This document shows, piece after piece, positions 31,735 through 40,948 of a stretch of 64,000 bases of DNA. How positions within the stretch are numbered: the first letter of the stretch is position 1; every line of letters begins with the position of its first letter. The notes beneath the pieces were generated by a model. The model was not told where the DNA came from, ran no database searches, and saw only the letters and a program-made list of their open reading frames with translations. This DNA comes from Galeopsis tetrahit (Eukaryota > Streptophyta > Magnoliopsida > Lamiales > Lamiaceae). The position numbers were made by a program, and so were the translations under genes. The stretch lies in NCBI GenBank assembly GCA_963675135.1, contig OY776120.1, positions 18,566,001-18,630,000 on the forward strand, given 5' to 3'.

Positions 31735-32213
31735 TGATTTGAGGTTCAGTTAATAAAGGAAAGAATTGGAATTGGAAAGAAAAGAAAGCAATTGGGCCAA
31801 GAAACCTATGTGGGCCTATGCTTAAATGACTTTGAGTTCAAAATTGGGCTAAATGATGGAAGCTGATGGGCTAAAAAAAAAAGTGTATTGGACCCAACCA
31901 ATTAAAAAAAAAGGGGGGCCCAATTCGACATTTAATTAAAGGAGATTAAAGTTGATATCATGGGTTTGGAAAATATATATATACGGCCCGATCAAAAAAA
32001 AAAAAAAACGCCTTCACATTTTGGCAAAAAATAAAAAAGCACGAGTGTTATTGAAGAAGGGTTGCTGGGCTTCAACCTATATGGGGCTTAGAAAATTTAT
32101 TAAGCCAAGCAAGAGTGAACTCAAGTCGATTAATAAAGATGATTGAACTTTAAAGTTCAACAAGTTTCGTGCTCCATTCACTTCAAGACATAAATCGTCC
32201 GTGAACAAACCAC
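31735..32213. other. Element D region between antisense promoter and PPT
   Basis: A-rich, with runs of A at 31875-31882, 31904-31911 and 31995-32008 and repeated TTGGGC(C/T) patches. No coding sequence seen. Confidence 0.5.
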
Positions 32214-32224
32214 GAGGGGGCATT
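32214..32224 (+). promoter_or_regulatory. Element D polypurine tract
   Basis: GAGGGGG at 32214-32220, four bases before the 3' LTR. Confidence 0.7.
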
Positions 32225-33141
32225 TGTAAGCAAATTAAATTTGCACCCAATCAAATGACGACACATGGACAAATATATATTAAAATCTAATTAATTTACT
32301 ATTTAAAACTTGGGAATTTAATTAAATTAATTCTCGAATTAAATAGTCAAATTAATGATATTTAATATACACAATACGAGCCGGTCAAATTATACGAGTA
32401 TCGAAATACTCGTAATTGGTGAGAATAAATTTGACTTACCATATACGGAGGAAATCAAATCACACATCTTCAAAAAAGGAAGATAATTAAATTAAATCAA
32501 TCAAGCCAATCAAATCGGCATCATCCAGTAAGAAGGCGCCACGTGGCACGGTAAAGAGGGAAAGTCTTCACTCCCTCACCCTATAAATAGGGTCCCCCCT
32601 CATTCATTTCAAAGACACACAAAAAGCATTTTTCAAGACTCTAGAATTCTCTGCAGAGATTCAAGGCGTTCTTGAGCATTCGAAGGAGCTTCAAAGGCGT
32701 TCTTCACCCAAATCATCTGAAGACGACGTTCGATCCGAGATTAAGGTGTTAAACCCCTCACATCGACGTTCTTCTCAAAGTTTTCTTCGCGGATTCTTTG
32801 AAGATTCAAAGGTGTTCTTCACGGACTCTTGAAGATTCAAAGGCGTTCTTCATTGCGTCCGAAGACGTTCGTCCAAAAGTTTCCCAAATCAGCGTTTAAT
32901 CCAAAACAAGACGTCAAGTCCTTGGATAAGCGTTACAAACCTCCAAGTTCACTCGTGATCAAGATCAAAGCGAGGATCACGCCACAAAATCTTCCAAGAC
33001 AAAGTCAAGATCGAAGAGAAGAATCAGAGGAAAATTAAATAGAGATTGTAAATCCACAAATTTCTCGGTTTAATCCGAAGTAAATAAAATTGTATTTCAA
33101 ATTCGTGTTATTATATTAATTTCACGAAATTTGTTGTTACA
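32225..33141 (+). repeat. Element D 3' LTR
   Basis: 917 bp, the same length as the 5' LTR with seven substitutions by hand count. The hairpin is at 32393-32414 and the TATA box near 32582-32590. The right TSD AATGC (33142-33146) follows and is continuous with element C's LTR. Confidence 0.93.
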
Positions 33142-33146
33142 AATGC

Positions 33147-33438
33147 ATTGGATAACCGCCACTAACTGACTAACTCTGAAAACAAGATTTCAGCAAACTT
33201 GTCTCAGCTGAGTTGGGATCAGCAGACTTGGCCCCAACTCTCCTGAACTGACTTCAGACGACTTGCATCAACAGAGTTGTCCAAACTCTTATCAGATTAG
33301 TTGACACCTAATCAGACTACTAAACCTTATCAGCTGAGTACATCTTACTCAAATTTGCTGAACTCCAAGATCAGAACACTAGCAACTCTTCTAATAGCAA
33401 GAAATCAGATGACATCCATTATTGCATTAATCATAACA
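33147..33438 (-). repeat. Element C 3' LTR, proximal segment
   Basis: Continues the LTR interrupted at 21087 and matches 37329-37653, with a deletion of about 26 bp near 33172 relative to the 5' LTR. On the minus strand the PPT GCATTAAGGTGGAGAAT lies at 33439-33455, just inside the element. Confidence 0.85.
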
Positions 33439-33505
33439 ATTCTCCACCTTAATGCAACATTGCCTTCTTCCCAGCCCTCCCCAAGGCTGTTTGTTCATTC
33501 TCTTC

Positions 33506-34958
33506 TTAATGAACATCCCAAGTGCTAAGGTTTTCCAACTCCATGCAATGGTTGAACTTATTGCTTGGTAATGCCTTAGTTAACATATCGGCTGCATTCT
33601 CTGCTAAAGCTACCTTCTGAACTTCAACAATTCTCTTCTCCAAGATGTCTCTAACAAAGTGTAACTTCACATCAGTGTGCTTTGACCTCTCATGAAACAC
33701 TTGATGTTTTGCTAGATGGATTGTACTCCGATTAGCACACAGCACAGGAACACTCTTCTGATATATGCCAAAATCTCTCAAAATGCCCTTCAACCACATT
33801 GCTTCCTTCACAACTTCTGTCAATGCTATGTATTCAACTTCAGTTGTGGATAAGGTCACCATAGATTGTAAAGCTGCTCTCTATGTGATAGCAGTGCCAT
33901 ACAATGTAAAAACATAACCAGACAAATACTTCCTTGTATCTATGTTTCCAGCAAAATCAGAATCCACATATCCAATCAGAGGACTCTTGGTAACAGCTGA
34001 CCTCTGAAACACTAATCCTAAATCTTCTGATCCATTCAGATATCTTAGAATCCACTTCAAAGCTTCCCAATGAAACTTTCCTGGATTTCCCATGAACCTA
34101 CTCACCATACTAACAGCATAGGCAAGATCTGATCTGCTACAAACCATAGCATACATGAGACTTCCCACTCTATTGGCATAAGGAATAGTAAGCATCTACT
34201 TCATCTGTTTGAGGAGATTGCTTGACTGACAACTTGAATTTCTGACCAAATGAAGTACTAAATGGTCTGGACTGGTGCATAAGGAATCTTCTCAAGACCT
34301 TCTGGATGTAACTCTTCTCGGACAAGAACAGCTTCCCTGCTTTCCTGTTTCTGAGAATATCCATCCCCAATATTCTCTTAGCTTCACCTAGGTCCTTCAT
34401 CTCGAACTTGCTACTCAGCTACTGCTCCAGATGGGTAATCTTTCTCATACTCTTGCTAGTTATTAACATATCATCTACATAGATCAGTAAATAGGTTTTC
34501 TCTAGATAATCTCGTTTACCAATATATACACATCCATCATATTTACTTCTTAAGAAACCAATAGAAAGCATGAATGTATCAAACATTCTATACCATTGCC
34601 TAGGACTCTTCTTGAGCCCATACAATGATTTCTTAAGCAAGCATACCTTACTTTCAGTTTCAGGTACGATGAACCCTTCTAGTTGATGCATATATATTGT
34701 TTCAGCTAGTTCTCCATGTAAAAATGCAGTTTTAACATCTAGGTGATGTAACTCAAGATCATCTTGAGCAACCTTAGACAAAAGTAATCTTATTGAACAT
34801 TGTTTAACAACATGAGAGAATACCTCATTGAAGTCTATGCCTTCTCTTTGTGTGAATCCTCTTGCAACCAACCTAGCCTTGAATCTGATGTGCTCTCTAG
34901 CACCACCAAAACCAACATCAAGCTTCTTCTTGAACAGCCACCTGCAGCTGACTAACAT
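33506..34958 (-). pseudogene. Element C reverse transcriptase and RNase H, degraded
   Basis: Copia RT with KARLVARGFTQREGIDF, HLDVKTAFLHGEL, YGLKKSPRQWY and LLIYVDDMLI (34958-34419). An in-frame TAG follows at 34419-34421, and the frame resumes MKDLGEAKRILGMDI. A frameshift lies near 34170-34200. The next part has NRVGSLMYAMVCSRSDLAYAV and GYVDSDFAGNIDTRK, a TAG where Trp is expected (about 33881), then STTEVEYIALTE and KHTDVKLHFVRDIL with ADMLTKALP at the end. Not translatable as one protein. Confidence 0.9.
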
Positions 34959-35858
34959 CTAGTTGTCTGGCTTCTCAACAAGGATCCAGGTCTCATTCGT
35001 CTCTAAGGATTGCAACTCTTCTGACATGGCTGCTATCCACTACTCTCTTTCAGGACTAGTGATAGCTTCTCTATAGTTTCTTGGCTCATAATGCTCCACC
35101 TCTTCTGCTGTGTTCAGAGCATATGACACAAGATCAGCCTGACCAAACCTAGATGGGGGATGAATCTGCCTTCTGAGCCTATCTCTTGCAATACTGTAAT
35201 TTCTCAAATCAGTAGGGTTGTCCTCCATGGCATCATCTTCTGAATGATCTTCTAGATCATCTTCTGGTACCTGTTCTGGAACAACCTCATCTGGTGTGTT
35301 ATTTCCAAGATTAGTAGAGTTGTCCACCTCCTCTGGTGCCAACTCTTCTAATGTGGGAAACTCCATCTCAACTGAGAAACTCTCTTCTGACTCATTTATA
35401 ATTCTTCCATCTAGGTCATGAGAATTTCCATTGTGAGGATATCCCATTACCTTCTCATTAAAATCAACATCTCTGCTGATCATCAGTTTCTTATGACCTA
35501 GTTCAAGGCAACACAATTTATAGCCCTTGACACCTCCACCAATGGTTTCAGTTCTTGATGGCCCCTAGACATCTGAATGAACATAATCCAGCAGCTCCTT
35601 TGTAGTGTGCTCACCCTTCTGGAATGACTTCTTCTTGGCCTTGCCAAGAATACACAACTCACAAAACTCCAGGTTTTTTAATGTCTTCTGGTGGAATGCC
35701 CCCTTCTTGGATAACTCCATCAGTCCTTTCTCTCCCACATGTGTCAGCCTCTTATGCCAAAGCATAGCATCATCAGCACTCATAGTACCATCAGCAACAC
35801 GTGTGATTGTCTCACCAATTAAAGAATATAACCCATTAGACTTCTTCCCTTGCATCAC
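34959..35858 (-). pseudogene. Element C integrase remnants with core deletion
   Basis: 35858-35565 holds the GAG-pre-integrase zinc region (MLWHKRLTHVGEKGL, FCELCILGKAKKKSF) and the first core strand (LDYVHSDV, then TAG where Trp is expected). Within about 10 codons it jumps to the integrase C-terminus (VKGYKLCCLELGHKKL, SRDVDFNE, 35530-35460) and the acidic linker. The intervening catalytic core with its second Asp and Glu, roughly 200 residues or more, is missing. More TAG stops occur near 35040 and 34960. Confidence 0.88.
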
Positions 35859-35888
35859 TATTCTATCAGCTTTGGTAACAAGCAGACA

Positions 35889-37017
35889 TCATTTTCTTGT
35901 CTTGAATTCATAACCCAAAGCATTTAGTGTGCCAAGAGATATAAGGTTTCTCTTCAAATCTGGAACAAATTTGACATTGGTCAGGATCACATGTTTATCA
36001 TTAAACATCTTCACCCTCACAATGCCAATTTCTCTCACATTACAACTTTCATCATTACCCAACATAACTGATCCACCATCCATCATTTTCAGGTTTTCAA
36101 ACCAAGATTTGGTGGGACACATGTGAAAAGAACATCCAGAATCCAACACTCATTCATTAACAAGTTTACTATTTGTTATGCGCATCACTTCTGCACTATC
36201 ATATCCTTTTGCCTCTCCTACATCAGCCTTAACAACATTAGTAGACTTCTTGTGCTCTGGACAATCTTTTATGAAATGTCCTTCTTTATGGCATTTGTAG
36301 CAAGCTTTGTTCTTGGCTACAAATCCATTCCTCTTCTGATTTCTTGGCATGGAACTTCTTGCCTTGCCCTCCTTTCTTGTCATTCTTCAGTTTGATATTA
36401 AGACCCTTAGCATGGTTCTTGGTCTTCTTGGTTGAGTTTTCCACATGTAAACTCTTAGTCTTCAGTATAGACAAGACTTCTTTGAATTTTGCCTTACCCT
36501 CCTTGGTAATCAGCAAAGCATCCTTGAAGCTGTCATATGAAGGTGGTAATGCCTCTAAGAGTAGAAAAGACTTCTTGTGATCTTCCAAGGTAATTCCAAC
36601 ATTTTCAAGATCATCAACTGCCTGCATGAACTTTATTAACTGCTCATCCAGGGTTTTATCATCTGTCATCTTGAAATTGTTGAGCTTCCTTTCCATGAAC
36701 ATCTGATTTGACAAAGTTTGTGCCAAATACAGATCATCTAATGCCTCAAATACTCCAGCAACATCCTTCTCCTTCATAACTTCCCTGAACACATTGTCTC
36801 CCAAACTCGGAACAAAAATGTTGTAAGCCTTTTCCATAAGCTCATCTTTCTTGGACTTGTCTACATCGGATGCAGCAGGGTCAAGTGGAGTAAGGGCCTC
36901 TTTCAGCCCATGGTGTGACAGTAAAGCCTTTATTTTGGCTTTCCATAAACCAAAATTTGTCTTACCGTTGAATTTCTCTATCTCCAATTTCATAGAGCCC
37001 ATTTCTTGATTCTTGAC
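35889..37017 (-). pseudogene. Element C gag and protease, degraded
   Basis: Gag starts at MGSMKLEIEKFNG (near 37002) and runs to about 36290 (NFGLWKAKIKALL, LDDLYLAQTLSNQMFMERKL, LLEALPPSYDSF, typical Tnt1/Tork gag). A frameshift near 36300-36380 moves the CCHC knuckle (CYKCHKEGHFIKDC) to another frame. Protease (LDSGCSFHMCPTKSWF) follows at 36149-35889, again after a stop. Confidence 0.88.
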
Positions 37018-37026
37018 TATCTTCGA

Positions 37027-37045
37027 CTTCCCACAGACGGCGCCA
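37027..37045 (-). promoter_or_regulatory. Element C primer-binding site (not iMet type)
   Basis: On the minus strand TGGCGCCGTCTGTGGGAAG starts two bases after the 5' LTR. It is the same sequence as the PBS of gypsy element E (40927-40946), whereas most plant copia elements use the iMet-type TGGTATCAGAGC. The tRNA is not identified with certainty. Confidence 0.75.
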
Positions 37046-37047
37046 AT

Positions 37048-37653
37048 TGTTATGAAATTGTATCCACTTAGCAATTCCTCATAAATGATAAACCAAGATC
37101 ACTAGAAACACAAAGAATTGAAACGAATAAAGAACTCAAAGAAAGAGCACGGGAATTACGTAGTTTTCGATCAAATGATCTACGTCCACGGAGGATAGAA
37201 GACTCTCTTCACTAATCACAAATGAAAGTTACAGATTACAAGTATTCACTAAGTTTGATATCTCTCAAAACTCTCAGTTTCAGTAACCTACAACCTATGC
37301 ACTAGATGGTGTATTTATAGATGTACAATGCATTGGATAACCGCCACTAACCGACTAACTTACTAACAGAAATAACAGAATTAACTAACTCTGAAAACAA
37401 GATTTCAGCAGACTTGTCTCAGCTGAGTTGGCTTCAGCAGACTTGGCCCCAACTCTCCTGAACTGACTTCAGAGGACTTGCATCAGCAGAGTTGTCCAAA
37501 CTCTCATCAGATTAGTTGACACCTAATCAGACTACTAAACCTTATCAATTGAGTACATCTTACTCAACTTTGCTGAACTCCAAGATCAGAACACTAACAA
37601 CTCTTCTAATAGCAAGAAACCAGATGACATACAATATTGCATTAATCCTAACA
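37048..37653 (-). repeat. Element C 5' LTR
   Basis: 606 bp, TGTTATGAAATTG...AATCCTAACA on the plus strand. TATA (minus) at 37312-37319. Uninterrupted here, it shows the intact sequence around D's target site (ACAATGCATTGG). The right TSD ATATT is 37654-37658. Confidence 0.9.
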
Positions 37654-37960
37654 ATATTGAATGTGTTTGCTATGTATTGTTCCGTTTTGTGAAATCAGAT
37701 AGTCAAGGACTAGTTCACAGGTTTGGGACCATAAAAGTTGTCCCCGAGAATCACCAGGGTCATTGAAAGGGCTTTGGCAAAACTCGCAATGCTCAGCCAA
37801 TATATTAGTCAATTCAGTATATTGTAATGTATCCATGTTTGCTTTGATATGTTTGACTATCTGGTGGTCCCAAAAAGAAGTGTGATTCGTATTCATTCTA
37901 AATAACGACATTGTGCGTCCTAGGTTTAGTAATGAGTTATCAAGTTGATTCAGGCTTTAT
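37654..37960 (-). other. Open reading block flanking element C, unrecognised
   Basis: On the minus strand an open block of about 100 codons runs from about 37948 to 37648 (includes MSLFRMNTNHTSFWDHQIV, ILAEHCEFCQSPFND, GQLLWSQTCELVLDYLI). Composition and the paired Cys look protein-like, and without element C the frame would stop two codons later. I do not recognise the family. It could be a relic exon of a host gene split by C, or a captured fragment; 20061-20157 lies on the same strand on C's other side. Confidence 0.3.
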
Positions 37961-38111
37961 TTCCTTAGAAATAAATCTTCAGCCTTCTTGGACTTGTGAG
38001 CTTCACTTGGAATTTGCACTAAATTATGACTTGTGTCGTTAAATATTGAACTTCAAAATATATTCTAGATAAGTCATCTGAGTCTGATTTCACTCTGGAC
38101 ATCTCCTCTAA

Positions 38112-40199
38112 GGGCATCTCCAATGGGGGTGAGGAATCCTAGTTGGATCTCTACCCCTCACTCAAAATGAAGGTAGGAAGCATTGTGGAGATGTTGATGT
38201 GGAGGAGAGAGAAAGATTAGGGTAGAAATACTTCTACCTGGTAGAAGTGAAAAATTGAAAAGAAGAGGAGAGTGAAGTAATTGGAGAGTGGACCACCAAA
38301 ATTAGAAAAATGCCCATGAATTGGGCGGTTGAAGGCCACATGCGAATTCAATGTGTGGTCCAAGATTTTTTTGAGAAGCTGTGTGGTCCCAGATTAATTT
38401 GATTCAATAGTATATGCGAGTGAATTCATGCCTTCAAGAGCAAGTTGCCAATTTTAAAATTTTAATGTGCCTTCAATGCATAGTATAAAAAAAATTGATT
38501 GACATGCAATTTAATTCAAGAGCATGAATGCCTTGATGCAACATATTTATTATACACTTTAACATTAAATTATGATTCAATTTAAAACTATTTTTTACAT
38601 TATTTTTTTATTTAATTTTTTATTCTCAATTTAGAAAGTTTTAATTCTTAATATTTAATACATGCTTAACATCAAATCATGTTAACTATCAAACTATTTT
38701 TTGCATGTTATTTTTCTTTTTTCTTCTTATTCTCAATTTAGAATGTTATGAATAACTCCATTAAATTTGAAAACAATTCTATCAACATTATTATATTTAT
38801 GTTCATCTATAAATAGAGTAATAAGAACCATTTTTTTGTATCAATTTTTTTATCTTCCACTATATTTTGTTCAATTATTCAATCAAAATGGATAAAAATG
38901 TGTCTTCATATACCTCCAATATTTGTCCACAAAAATTCAACGTTCGACTCATAATTTTTCCAACTCTCCTAACTTTCCTAATTCTTCTAATTTTTACATT
39001 ACTCCCGATTCTCCAATTTTTCCTAACTCTTCAAATATTTCTAATTTTCAAAAAATTTCAATGAATTCGATGGGTTCTATTGGAGTTCCGTTTTATCATC
39101 CTATGGCTCCCCCTTATTCATACGGAGTATCTCGTACAAACTCATCAAGAAGAACTAGCACCGACGGAGCGAGCTCCGACAAAGAATGTGGGACACCGTC
39201 TTCTCAATTTCAAGCACAATTCTCTCCTCCAAATGTTGGTGACATTAATATTGGCGGGGGGTCGAAATCCGACGAGAAGAAGCCGACAACATACACTGAT
39301 GCAGAAAGTGAATTGCTAGCAAAATGTTGGGTTGGTATTAGCATGGATTCTGTGATCGGAAATGATCAAAAGTTGGAGCAAATGTGGCGGAGGATAGCTA
39401 ATGAATATAACAAAAATCGTCCTACAAATACACCAGAGAGATCGTGGAAGGTGTTAAAGTCAAAAAATTTCACCATTAAAAAACAAACAAAACAATTTTG
39501 TGCAATCTACAATGACTTGTTGGACAATTGGCCGAGCGGATGTAGTGATGCCGATATTTACGAAAAGGCACAAGCCACTTTCAAGAAGGAGCACCTTAAA
39601 ACCGATTTTAAACTTCGTGGTTGTTGGGAACATTTGAAGAGGTGTCCCAAATTCGAAAAGTGTGATAAAGATATTCGGCCATCAAAGAAGATGAAGACGA
39701 ACGAGTTTGGCGAGTACACCTATTCCAATCCTGGCATGAGTGAAAATGAGAATATTGGTGCTCAGTGTACTCGTCCAATTGGGCAAAAAGCGGCAAAGAG
39801 AAATGGTAAGGGAAAAGCTAACCAGAATTAATCGAATAGGTTAGCAAGAAATTAAGTGACATCGAAGAAACAACGGTAGAGTTGGCAAGCAAACAAGTAG
39901 ATGCATTGCAACGATTGGCTAAAAAAGCCGAGTGGAAAGTTCTTACTAAAAATACCAACAACATGACACCCGAACAACTTCAAGCACACAACTTCTTTTG
40001 TGATGAAATTAGGAAGAAATGGGGATTTCAGTGACTGCTTATATTTATCTTTACTTATCTCGTAATTTATTTAATATTGTCTTTTACTTTTGTAATTTTA
40101 TTAAATCATGTCATGCATGTAGTGTAATTTTTTAATGTTATGCAATTTTTCGTGTGTTTATTTTCGTGTTATTCACTTTTTATCCACCTCCATTATTAC
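38112..40199 (+). mobile_element. Element I: Harbinger-type element, left part
   Basis: Begins GGGCATCTCCAATGGG at 38112 after TAA (38109-38111), the terminus and 3-bp target of plant PIF/Harbinger elements. It contains a Myb/NAM-associated ORF but no DDE transposase in view. It is split by element E at 40199; the flank continues at 51415. No reverse-complement terminus (CCATTGGAGATGCCC) is found to 51681, so the right end is lost or lies beyond later insertions. 38300-38870 is AT-rich without genes. Confidence 0.65.
38888..40034 (+). pseudogene. Harbinger ORF1-type Myb/SANT-like and NAM-associated protein, frameshifted
   Basis: The expected start is ATGGATAAAAATGTG at 38888. The frame changes within about 15 codons to the main frame 38923-39831, which has an Asn/Pro/Ser-rich N-terminus (NFPNSSNF) and the SANT/Myb-like region (KPTTYTDAESELLAKCWVGI, LEQMWRRIANEYNKN, RSWKVLKSKNFTIKK, residues about 120-200). 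A stop at 39831 is followed in another frame by the NAM-associated C-terminal helix (VELASKQVDALQRLAKKAEW, MTPEQLQAHNFF, EIRKKWG) to TGA 40034. In active Harbinger systems this partner protein binds the ends and recruits the transposase. Two shifts make it defective. Confidence 0.8.
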
Positions 40200-40924
40200 T
40201 GATGCGGCCTAAAAATGTCACCTAATGAGGAGTCGACACGTGTATAAATGATAGGATTTGGAAGAATGGATAGAATTCATTTAGGGTTCTCTGGATAAAG
40301 AATCCTCTCCGGAGGGCTCTCGGGAGGGAGCTTCGTCTGGAGATGAGTATCAGAATCAAACAGTTTTAGCTAAGATCGTGGGTCGCAAATATAGGATGTT
40401 CCCGCCATTTCCGCCCTAGCTTTGGTGAAAAGAAGACTCTGTCCTCCTTTACTTTAGAAGGATAAGTCCACGAAGATAAGATGCTACCGAGTCTTCAGGA
40501 AGTGGAGAGTAAGGGAGACTGGGTCTCCTCGGTATGGCCGAGTCTTATGGGCAACTCCGAGATAAGGGGAAGGCTTGACTTCCTCTCCGGAAGATATCTC
40601 TATAAATAGGTAAGTTTGAAGATATTTCCAGGTTAGACATTTTACACCTAAAAAACCTAATACACCAAATATCCACATCTCCGCTTGTGATTCTTTGATT
40701 GATTTAAGATATCCAGGATCTTGAGATCCTTGGGAGATTTGATAAGCCCTATACTGACTTAGGCATCGGAGTGTCCACACCGGACTCCCCTCCGGTGTGT
40801 TTCTTGCAGGTCGTTCGAAGATTCCAAGAGGAGATAATCTAATCAGGACTATTATACACATTCGGGAAGAAGGACATCTATTTCAGAGGATACCTAATCC
40901 TCTCGTGCAAATTTTGGCACATCA
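40200..40924 (+). repeat. Element E 5' LTR
   Basis: TGATGCGGCC...TTGGCACATCA. TATA box TATAAATA at 40601-40608. The segment includes an inverted pair CACACCGGACT/TCCGGTGTG (about 40775-40800). Confidence 0.93.
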
Positions 40925-40926
40925 AC

Positions 40927-40946
40927 TGGCGCCGTCTGTGGGAAAG
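40927..40946 (+). promoter_or_regulatory. Element E primer-binding site
   Basis: TGGCGCCGTCTGTGGGAAAG, two bases after the LTR. The first nine bases fit a tRNA-Asp-like 3' end; the rest is uncertain. Confidence 0.75.
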
Positions 40947-40948
40947 AA

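Larger units (their letters stand above)
21088..33141 (+). mobile_element. Element D: full-length Tat-lineage Ty3/gypsy retrotransposon
   Basis: 12.05 kb with two 917-bp LTRs that differ at 7 positions by hand count, and TSD AATGC (21083-21087, 33142-33146). Order: 5' LTR, PBS, gag, protease, RT, RNase H, second (archaeal-type) RNase H, integrase, 3' spacer, antisense plant-mobile-domain gene, palindromic tandem array, PPT, 3' LTR. RT before integrase, YVDDLVVKS and the second RNase H place it in the Tat group. Using the commonly quoted plant LTR rate of 1.3e-8 per site per year, 0.76% divergence suggests a few hundred thousand years. The frame has two in-frame stops and one shift. Confidence 0.95.
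20807..37653 (-). mobile_element. Element C: old Tork-type Ty1/copia, interrupted by element D
   Basis: Minus-strand LTR retrotransposon with LTRs at 37048-37653 (5') and 20807-21087 plus 33147-33438 (3', split by D). Both ends are TG...CA and flanked by ATATT (20802-20806 and 37654-37658). The PPT-like AAGGTGGAGAAT before the 3' LTR is typical of Tnt1/Tork elements. Coding DNA is broken by several TAG codons, at least two frameshifts and loss of the integrase core. Hand comparison of the LTRs gives roughly 27 substitutions in about 570 aligned bases, much more than B, D or E, so C is the older host of D. Confidence 0.9.

Noticed and set aside
40484..40861. A 125-codon minus frame duplicated at 50969-51346
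   Set aside because: Both copies are inside element E's LTRs and antisense to the LTR transcript. No domain seen.
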